A stretch of 5,208 nt of DNA from Mailhella sp. (GTDB taxonomy: Bacteria > Desulfobacterota > Desulfovibrionia > Desulfovibrionales > Desulfovibrionaceae). The position numbers and the translations under genes are program-made. The first letter of the stretch is position 1. Every line of letters begins with the position of its first letter. The notes below the pieces were generated by a model. That model saw only the letters and a program-made list of their open reading frames with translations, was not told the origin of the DNA and made no database searches. Shown here piece after piece: positions 1 to 5,208 of this stretch. The stretch is taken from contig JAFWYI010000259.1 in the NCBI GenBank assembly GCA_017522745.1, positions 1-5,208 on the forward strand. The letters run 5' to 3'.

Positions 1-14
1 CGAGGAACTTCTGA
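1..14 (+). CDS. Possible 3' tail of an upstream gene (partial)
   Basis: In the frame of base 3 the sequence reads Arg-Asn-Phe-stop, with TGA at 12-14 overlapping the ATG of the next gene in the form TGATG. Such overlaps are typical of translationally coupled genes, and the other two junctions here are similarly tight. Only three codons are visible, so neither product nor reality of the gene can be judged; in IncI plasmids the gene before traU is another transfer gene. This is inference from spacing only. Confidence 0.3.
2..7 (+). promoter_or_regulatory. Ribosome binding site of the TraU/IcmB-type gene
   Basis: GAGGAA, with its AGGA core at 3-6, lies 7 bases before the ATG at 14. This is good Shine-Dalgarno spacing and supports ATG 14 as the true start. 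If an upstream gene ends at 14, the site lies inside its last codons. Confidence 0.7.
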
Positions 15-2995
15 TGCTCGATAACATTATTAATGGAATGGAACGCGGTGCAAGAGCCGTGTCCGAACTTCTCTACGGCCCTGTTCACAGCTACTGCCGC
101 CTTGAAACTGTCGATGGCGACGTGCTTGTCGCCGATGACGGCAGCCTTATCAGCGTCCTTCGTCTGGAAGGCTCGCTGAAACACGTCGGCACAGAAGAGT
201 TCACCGGCATCGTTTCCACACTGACGGAAAAACTCCAGTCCATGATGGCGAAGCCGGGCCATTCCATCCAGCTTGTCTTTGAATACGATCCCGAATCCAG
301 TGCCTCCCAGATAGCGGGACTTCTTCGACCTTCTCAGCTCACAGCTCAGAATCTCGGCCTCCATATCGGGGCTCTTCTGGACGACTGGGGCAGTGCTTTG
401 AACCGCTACTGCTCCCGCGAATCCTGCTGGGTCGTTCTTTGGACACGACTTGCTGTCCTGCCCGATTCCCAGAAAAAGGAAGCTCTCAAGGAACGGTCGA
501 ATTCCATGAAAAAAGCTCCCACTCTGGCAGGCTGTCAGCAGGTCTCCAGAGCCGTGAACGCACTTCACGATGCCCACAGCGGTTTCACTGCCGGAGTTCT
601 TGATGCGTTTCGGCAGGCCGATCTGCTGGTCTTTCCTCTCTCTCCGCATGACGCTCTTCGTGAAATCAGAATGAGCATCGTACCGGAGCTGACAAGCCGT
701 GACTGGACTGCACTCATCCCCGGCGATCCTCTTCCGCTTCGTCTTCCCGATGAAGACAGAAGCGGATCCGACCTGCTTCACAATGTCATCTACCCGGACT
801 TCAAGACTCAGATCTGGCCTTGCGAGGGAGAAATGGTCAGCCGTACCGCTGTTCGTATCGGCGACAGACTGTTCGGCCCTCTTATCATGACGCTTATGCC
901 GCAGACTCCGAAGCCTTTTCAGGAACTGTTTCGCGTGCTTTCCCGCCGCGAGGAAAAAGTGCCGTACCGCATCTCTTTCCTGTTTGAACACGGCGGCCTG
1001 AACATGGGCATCAAGCCTGTCCTTGCTTCCATTCTCTCGTTCAGTTCTTCCGACAATCGCCGCTTCAATAAGGCTGTTGAGAAGCTGAGAGAACTCGATT
1101 TGAGCGGCATCTGCTGCATAAAGTTTCGAATATGCCTCTGTACCTGGGCTTGTTTGAATGGTCTAACTGTGGACTCGGCACACGCTCTCCTGCGACGCAG
1201 AATGTCTGAACTTGCCAAGGCCGTTCAGGGCTGGGGAACCTGTGATGTTTCCGAAGCCATAGGTGATCCTCTTCTGGGCTTCGTGGCTACGATTCCGGCT
1301 ATGATGCCTGCCAGCCCTGCACCTGTGACGGTGGCTCCTCTTCAGGACGCTCTGGGCATGATACCCATGCGCTCGGCTTCCCCCTGGACTGAAGGAAGTC
1401 TGCTGTTCCGAACTCAGGACGGAAAGATCATGCCTTTTGCCGCCAACTCCTCGGAACAGGCGGCATGGATTGACCTTGGCGTTGCCCCTATGGGCGGCGG
1501 CAAGTCGGTTTTCCTCAACACGATGAACTTTGCCTTTGTCACGCAGAGTGGCCTTACCCGTCTGCCGTGGCTGTCCATCGTGGATGTCGGCCCTTCAAGT
1601 TCGGGGCTTATAACTCTTCTCAAAGAAAATCTGCCGGAAGAAAAGAAGCATCTGGCGGCTTATCATCGCCTGCGCATGACACCGGACTATGCGGTCAATC
1701 CTTTCGACCTTCCTCTGGGCTGTCATAAGCCTCTGCCTTCGCACAAGGCTTTTCTGGTGAACTTTCTCAGCCTGCTGGCAACGCCTCTGGACGCTCATGC
1801 TCCGGCGGACGGCGTTCCCGGTCTGCTTGGAAGAGCCATTGACCTTGCCTATGAAGAGCTCGCCCCGAAACTGCATCCTCGTTTCTATCAGCCCGGAGCC
1901 ATGCCTGATCTTCATGAACTCCTGCTGAATGAGAGGATACGCCTTTCTTGTGACACAACATGGTGGGAGGTGGTCGATGCCCTTTTTCAGAAGGGGCGCG
2001 TCCATGAAGCTCTGCTGGCACAGCGTTTCGCCGTCCCCCTGATGGCCGACATCGTGGTGCAGATACGCCAGAATCAGGGCATCCAGAACACCTATGACGA
2101 AGAGACCATTCATAAGGTCTGGCGTTCCCTTGTGGATGCCATCGAAATGTACCCGATTCTGGGAGAAGTCACGAAGTTCGACATCGGAGATGCCCAGATC
2201 GTCAGCCTTGACCTTGACGAAGTAGCTCCGCGAGGCGGTGCGGCTGCCGACCGGCAGTCTGCCATCATGTATATGCTGGCCCGTCATCTTCTCGGCAGCC
2301 GTTTCTTCCTTATGCCCAGTGATGTGACCCTTATCCCGCCCATGTATCAGGGCTTTCATGCCAGACGCATCGAAGCCATCCGAGAAGACCCCAAACGCCT
2401 TTGCTATGACGAGGCGCATCGCGTGACCGGTAACAGTTCCGTTGCAGGTCAGCTTCTCGCGGACATGACCACGATGGCCAGAGAATCCCGCAAATGGAAT
2501 CTTTCGCTCGGCCTCTATACGCAGTCCATTGAGGACATTCCGAACGTCATTACGGATGAACTTGCCACCACCATCGTGATACTCGGCTCCGGTTCGGAAA
2601 AAAGCGTGGAGAACCTGTCTCAGCGATTTGGTCTGAACGGAGCCTGCCGCTATGCGCTTTCCCGCCTCGGCAAGCCGGGAAAGGCCGGTTCAAATCTCGT
2701 GGCTCTATTCCGAACAGGTTCCGGCCTGTCCCAGCTCGTTCTCAGTCTGACCATAGGCGCACAGTCGCTCTGGGCTTTTTCCACGACCACGGAAGACGTG
2801 ACCATCCGCAACTATCTGTACCAGAAGCTCGGCCCGACCGAAGCTCTGAAACGACTGGCGGAACGCTTTCCGGGCGGTTCGGCCAAAGCGGAAGTGGAAC
2901 GTCGACGCAGACTGGTCTCCGACCTCCAGGCTTCAGAAGAAGAGATGGTGAACGCCGTCTATACGATAGCCAGAGAACTTGAGGAGGCACGATGA
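14..2995 (+). CDS. traU: IcmB/DotO/TraU-family type IVB secretion ATPase (VirB4-like)
   Basis: A 993-residue ATPase of the IcmB/DotO (Legionella) and TraU (IncI plasmid) family, the type IVB counterpart of VirB4. The family sits on the cytoplasmic side of the inner-membrane complex and supplies energy for conjugation or effector export. The N-terminal part (about 1-450) is the family-specific domain; its opening, SYCRLETVDGDVLVADDGSL at about 26-45, resembles IcmB as I remember it. The ATPase domain follows. Its P-loop is APMGGGKS at 491-498 (nt 1484-1507), which fits [AG]x4GK[ST] but has Ala at the first position. Walker B is LCYDEAH at 796-802 (nt 2399-2419), and a VirB4-type ESRKWN...LYTQS stretch runs from 824 to 838. 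Length is close to Legionella IcmB (about 1000 residues). No signal peptide or clear membrane span is seen. The start is supported by GAGGAA 7 bases upstream, and the stop overlaps the next gene. A run of five cysteines at 367-380 is unusual. Family assignment is secure; whether the element moves DNA or protein cannot be told from this gene. Confidence 0.92.
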   Translation: MLDNIINGMERGARAVSELLYGPVHSYCRLETVDGDVLVADDGSLISVLRLEGSLKHVGTEEFTGIVSTLTEKLQSMMAKPGHSIQLVFEYDPESSASQIAGLLRPSQLTAQNLGLHIGALLDDWGSALNRYCSRESCWVVLWTRLAVLPDSQKKEALKERSNSMKKAPTLAGCQQVSRAVNALHDAHSGFTAGVLDAFRQADLLVFPLSPHDALREIRMSIVPELTSRDWTALIPGDPLPLRLPDEDRSGSDLLHNVIYPDFKTQIWPCEGEMVSRTAVRIGDRLFGPLIMTLMPQTPKPFQELFRVLSRREEKVPYRISFLFEHGGLNMGIKPVLASILSFSSSDNRRFNKAVEKLRELDLSGICCIKFRICLCTWACLNGLTVDSAHALLRRRMSELAKAVQGWGTCDVSEAIGDPLLGFVATIPAMMPASPAPVTVAPLQDALGMIPMRSASPWTEGSLLFRTQDGKIMPFAANSSEQAAWIDLGVAPMGGGKSVFLNTMNFAFVTQSGLTRLPWLSIVDVGPSSSGLITLLKENLPEEKKHLAAYHRLRMTPDYAVNPFDLPLGCHKPLPSHKAFLVNFLSLLATPLDAHAPADGVPGLLGRAIDLAYEELAPKLHPRFYQPGAMPDLHELLLNERIRLSCDTTWWEVVDALFQKGRVHEALLAQRFAVPLMADIVVQIRQNQGIQNTYDEETIHKVWRSLVDAIEMYPILGEVTKFDIGDAQIVSLDLDEVAPRGGAAADRQSAIMYMLARHLLGSRFFLMPSDVTLIPPMYQGFHARRIEAIREDPKRLCYDEAHRVTGNSSVAGQLLADMTTMARESRKWNLSLGLYTQSIEDIPNVITDELATTIVILGSGSEKSVENLSQRFGLNGACRYALSRLGKPGKAGSNLVALFRTGSGLSQLVLSLTIGAQSLWAFSTTTEDVTIRNYLYQKLGPTEALKRLAERFPGGSAKAEVERRRRLVSDLQASEEEMVNAVYTIARELEEAR
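2982..2987 (+). promoter_or_regulatory. Ribosome binding site for the exported 367-residue protein
   Basis: AGGAGG, a near-perfect Shine-Dalgarno, sits inside the last codons of the ATPase gene and ends 4 bases before the ATG at 2992. It decides this start over the alternative overlapping frame that opens at 2979, and points to coupled translation across the ATGA junction. Confidence 0.8.
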
Positions 2996-4095
2996 AACGT
3001 ATCCTTCTCGCGGCAGGTCTGCTTTCTCTCTGGCCTGGTTCTGCATGGGCGGCAGGATGCGGATGCGGAACTATCAACGCCATGATTACCTCGGCAAAGT
3101 CCAGCACCATTCAGGCCGTCAATGCCTATACCGCTGCCGAAGCACAAGCCATCCGTTCGGAAATCCTGCTGGCCGCACAGAATATCGTCGGCACGATGAA
3201 AACGGAAGCCGCCACCATAGTCAGGGCCATTGTTGCCCTCAAGGAAAGCAACACGGCTGCCCTCAAAGGACAGGCCGTGGCAGGTCAGGCGGTGAGAACC
3301 GAAGATATGTACGGCAAAGGCGCACAGCCTGCCGGTCTGTGCGGCGCAAGCTCGGTAGGCGCAGGCTTACAGCTCGGCACAAAGGCAGGGCAGGAACTCC
3401 ATCAGAACATGAGGGAGAAACAGCTCGCTCATGCCGATGATGCCAAGGCAAAGCCCATCAAGCACATGAACCGCCTGCTCGATAAGGAGCACCCCTCCGG
3501 TGTGGAAATGCTGGAATCGCTGTTTCCCCTGCAAGGAACTCTGACTGAAGAGCAGACCTCGCTGGCTCATGAAAGCATCAAGACGCTGACCAATCCCCGA
3601 CCTTTGCCTGTAGTGACGGAAGCTCAGAAGAACACGCCTGCCGGTCAGACCTATGCCGCCTCCCGCGTTATCTACGAAGGCCGTAGGAATACTGCCGCCG
3701 AAGCTCTCAGCGACCATGTGGTCAGAATGGCTCCGACTCTTCCTGACGAAGTAACGGAATGGGCCTTGAAGCAATGGAAAGAGGCTGGCGGGAACGGCAA
3801 TCCTCCCGGACTTGTGGATGGAAAACTTTCCGAATCTGGCCTTTACAAGCTGCTTTCCCAGATGCGTGTAGCCAATCCCAACTGGTTCAGTCAGGTGGCG
3901 GCGTCCACGGATACCGGACTTCTCAGGGAACTGGCTCTTATGCAGGCTTTTCAGCTTGAACTCACCCGAAAAAACAACGAACTGCTAGACCGCCTGACCG
4001 TCCTTCTTTCTCTGGACTATCTGACCAGACTTGAAGCTACGGCAGGCAAGGAAATGGACGACCTTTACATGAGAATGGTCGGTTCGCAGCAGTAG
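2992..4095 (+). CDS. Exported protein in TraW/IcmX position of a type IVB system
   Basis: A 367-residue protein with a classic Sec signal peptide: MKR, a hydrophobic core at 4-15, and AWA at 18-20, giving likely cleavage after Ala20. The mature protein should be periplasmic. It opens with AGCGCG (Cys23, Cys25); the only other cysteine is Cys117. AAGC at 20-23 is a weak lipobox, so a lipoprotein cannot be excluded. Residues 31-90 look helical and Ala-rich, the middle is Pro/Gly-containing, and the C-terminal part (about 308-360, starting TGLLRELALMQAFQLEL) is long-helical and possibly coiled coil. The ATG is set by AGGAGG 4 bases upstream and overlaps the ATPase stop as ATGA. Placed directly between TraU and TraY homologues, with the right size and export signal, it is best read as the counterpart of TraW of IncI plasmids and IcmX of Legionella, which works with DotA in the periplasm. 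That identity rests mainly on position, size and signal peptide; I do not recognise a diagnostic motif, so no symbol is given. Confidence 0.8.
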   Translation: MKRILLAAGLLSLWPGSAWAAGCGCGTINAMITSAKSSTIQAVNAYTAAEAQAIRSEILLAAQNIVGTMKTEAATIVRAIVALKESNTAALKGQAVAGQAVRTEDMYGKGAQPAGLCGASSVGAGLQLGTKAGQELHQNMREKQLAHADDAKAKPIKHMNRLLDKEHPSGVEMLESLFPLQGTLTEEQTSLAHESIKTLTNPRPLPVVTEAQKNTPAGQTYAASRVIYEGRRNTAAEALSDHVVRMAPTLPDEVTEWALKQWKEAGGNGNPPGLVDGKLSESGLYKLLSQMRVANPNWFSQVAASTDTGLLRELALMQAFQLELTRKNNELLDRLTVLLSLDYLTRLEATAGKEMDDLYMRMVGSQQ

Positions 4096-4098
4096 GAG
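4094..4098 (+). promoter_or_regulatory. Ribosome binding site overlapping a stop codon
   Basis: AGGAG shares its first two bases with the TAG stop (4093-4095) of the preceding gene and ends 5 bases before the ATG at 4104. A ribosome ending on the upstream gene would sit on the start site of the next one, so termination and re-initiation are likely coupled. Confidence 0.8.
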
Positions 4099-4103
4099 AA
4101 CGT

Positions 4104-5208
4104 ATGCCCGCTGAAATTCCCGCTTCTTCCCATGTCCTTCTTCCGACCGATGCCAGCAGGCAGTTTCTCGATGCCTTGCTGGGCCTTGGCTGGGACTCGT
4201 GGGGCAGCAGTATCGGCGGTTCTCAGACTGCCGAACTGATGCTTCAGATGTTCAACGCGTTCAATCTCGTGGCTCTTGCCGTGATTTCCGCGCTGTTCAT
4301 CTGGGTCATGGCTGTGTCTGTCGCCGGTTCTGCTCATGAGGGCGTCCCTCTCGGCAGTCGCTTCAGTGCGCTCTGGATGCCGCTTCGCATGGTGGGAGCG
4401 ATGGCGGCTCTGGCTCCCATTGTTAAAGGATTGAGCATCTTTCAGGTGGCACTTCTGGGCTGTATCGGTTTCTCCATCAATCTCGGCAATTACGTCTGGG
4501 AGCTGGGAACCGACTACTTTGTGGAGCATGGCGGTCAGATAACCGTGCAGGCTCCTGACCAGAACGTCACTCAGTATGCCGCCATAGCCAACGGCACATT
4601 GGAATCACTGACGCTCCAGTATTACCTGAACCAGCGGCGAGACCTGGACGTGGAACCGGGCGGCGAATGGAAGTACAGCGACAACTGGCTTCGTTCCGGC
4701 GGCTCATATCGCTTCCAGTTCAACGGTGATGCTGGCCTGATTTCCGTGGACTGCGTGGACGAAGGCGATGCGCTCTGCCGAGGCAAGGTAAACGCTGTCG
4801 GCTCGGCAATATCTTCTCTGTCTTCTGTCGCACAGAAACTCGCCGATCCGTCTGCTCCCGCTTCGGACATCGACCCGACCGCCTTGTACCGAGCCGCCAA
4901 TCAGATCAACGCCACCATCCTTTCCGAACTTCAGGACTATGCAAGGCAAGGCCAGCTCAAGGGAAAGCTGAAGGATTTCAAGGATATTTCCGACCAGTAC
5001 GGCTGGTTCATTGCCGGTTCTTCCTACTGGTCTATCGCATGGATCAATCAGGAAGTGCGCGAGGCCATGTACTCCGGCATCAGCTATTCTCCCCGGCAGT
5101 ACACCTCGTCTGAGCTTTTCGCTCTGACCTACGGCCTGCGCGACTATGAGGCCGTCCGGGAACGTGTCGCCAACTATATCAAGACAGCCTATGCCACGCG
5201 GCGAGGCA
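4104..5208 (+). CDS. traY: DotA/TraY-family inner-membrane protein, N-terminal part (truncated by window end)
   Basis: An open frame of 368 codons plus one base, running off the right edge. DotA/TraY proteins are polytopic inner-membrane channel components of Dot/Icm and IncI transfer systems, usually 700-1000 residues, so roughly half or less is visible. A membrane span lies at about 52-75 (FNLVALAVISALFIWVMAVS), followed by the family signature GSAHEGVPLG (75-84) and SRFSALWMPLR (85-95). A second hydrophobic stretch at about 96-131 (MVGAMAALAPIVKGLSIFQV onward) ends in NLGNYVW. Residues 135-368 are largely hydrophilic and match the large periplasmic domain of the family, with Cys217 and Cys225 close enough for a disulfide and WSIAWINQEVREAMY at 309-323. 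Positive charges between the spans (Arg86, Arg95) argue that this loop is cytoplasmic and the N-terminus outside, yet no signal peptide precedes it. The start has AGGAG 5 bases upstream; the frame has a stop at 4032-4034 and no ATG, GTG or TTG between that stop and 4104. Family call is confident; the C-terminal half and any truncation cannot be seen. Confidence 0.88.
   Translation, partial: MPAEIPASSHVLLPTDASRQFLDALLGLGWDSWGSSIGGSQTAELMLQMFNAFNLVALAVISALFIWVMAVSVAGSAHEGVPLGSRFSALWMPLRMVGAMAALAPIVKGLSIFQVALLGCIGFSINLGNYVWELGTDYFVEHGGQITVQAPDQNVTQYAAIANGTLESLTLQYYLNQRRDLDVEPGGEWKYSDNWLRSGGSYRFQFNGDAGLISVDCVDEGDALCRGKVNAVGSAISSLSSVAQKLADPSAPASDIDPTALYRAANQINATILSELQDYARQGQLKGKLKDFKDISDQYGWFIAGSSYWSIAWINQEVREAMYSGISYSPRQYTSSELFALTYGLRDYEAVRERVANYIKTAYATRRG

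Noticed and set aside
1100..1175. Possible frameshift or inserted segment in the ATPase, suggested by the Cys-rich, lower-GC stretch
   Set aside because: The frame stays open, and the residues that follow (WGTCDVSEAIGDPLLGF) read as normal family-like sequence, so there is no evidence of a break; kept only as a cysteine-cluster observation.
919..1218. 99-codon minus-strand frame inside the ATPase gene
   Set aside because: No recognisable features and no independent start signal; a shadow of the ATPase reading frame.
1595..2419. 274-codon open frame on the minus strand inside the ATPase gene
   Set aside because: It lies wholly opposite the well-supported ATPase ATP-binding region, shows no recognisable domain, and is the kind of antisense frame expected from the codon use of the real gene.
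2979..3440. 153-codon plus-strand frame across the ATPase/exported-protein junction
   Set aside because: It is Arg- and His-rich with no domain, and is out of frame with the signal-peptide protein that starts at 2992 directly behind AGGAGG.
4065..4529. 154-codon minus-strand frame opposite the start of the TraY/DotA gene
   Set aside because: The plus-strand frame has membrane spans and the AHEG...PLR family signature. The antisense product is a His/Arg-rich low-complexity shadow.

Overview
This window is a compact, gene-dense, plus-strand segment of a type IVB (Dot/Icm, IncI-like) secretion or conjugation operon. It carries a complete IcmB/DotO/TraU-type ATPase, a complete signal-peptide-bearing protein in the position of TraW/IcmX, and the first 368 codons of a DotA/TraY-type inner-membrane protein that runs off the right edge. 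The host is a Gram-negative bacterium: the proteins belong to a two-membrane secretion system, the middle protein has a Sec signal peptide with an AWA-type cleavage site, and all three starts have strong Shine-Dalgarno sequences. By eye the composition is moderately GC-rich and even across the three genes. A conjugative plasmid or integrative element of a proteobacterium or Desulfovibrionaceae-like host is plausible, but species, and plasmid versus chromosome, cannot be read from this window.

Layout. Bases 1-14 may hold the last codons of an upstream gene ending in TGA that overlaps the ATPase start (TGATG). Bases 14-2995 encode the 993-residue ATPase. Its stop overlaps the start of the next gene (ATGA at 2992-2995), which encodes a 367-residue exported protein ending at 4095. 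An 8-base gap follows, in which the Shine-Dalgarno overlaps the previous stop codon. The TraY/DotA-type gene then runs from 4104 to the window end. No promoter, terminator, RNA gene, insertion sequence, CRISPR array or long repeat was seen, and no stretch longer than 8 bases lies outside a gene once the possible upstream tail is counted.

How the genes work together. In Dot/Icm and IncI systems the IcmB/DotO/TraU ATPase sits on the cytoplasmic face of the inner-membrane complex and powers assembly or transfer. DotA/TraY is a polytopic inner-membrane channel component. IcmX/TraW is a periplasmic protein associated with the DotA channel. Finding a signal-peptide protein directly between the ATPase and the DotA homologue fits one functional module. 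The system looks like a divergent member of a known family rather than a new class. The points most worth a second look are the missing signal peptide on the DotA homologue, the shortened gene order compared with R64 (nothing in the traV and traX slots), the Cys-rich mature N-terminus of the middle protein, and a cysteine cluster in the ATPase.
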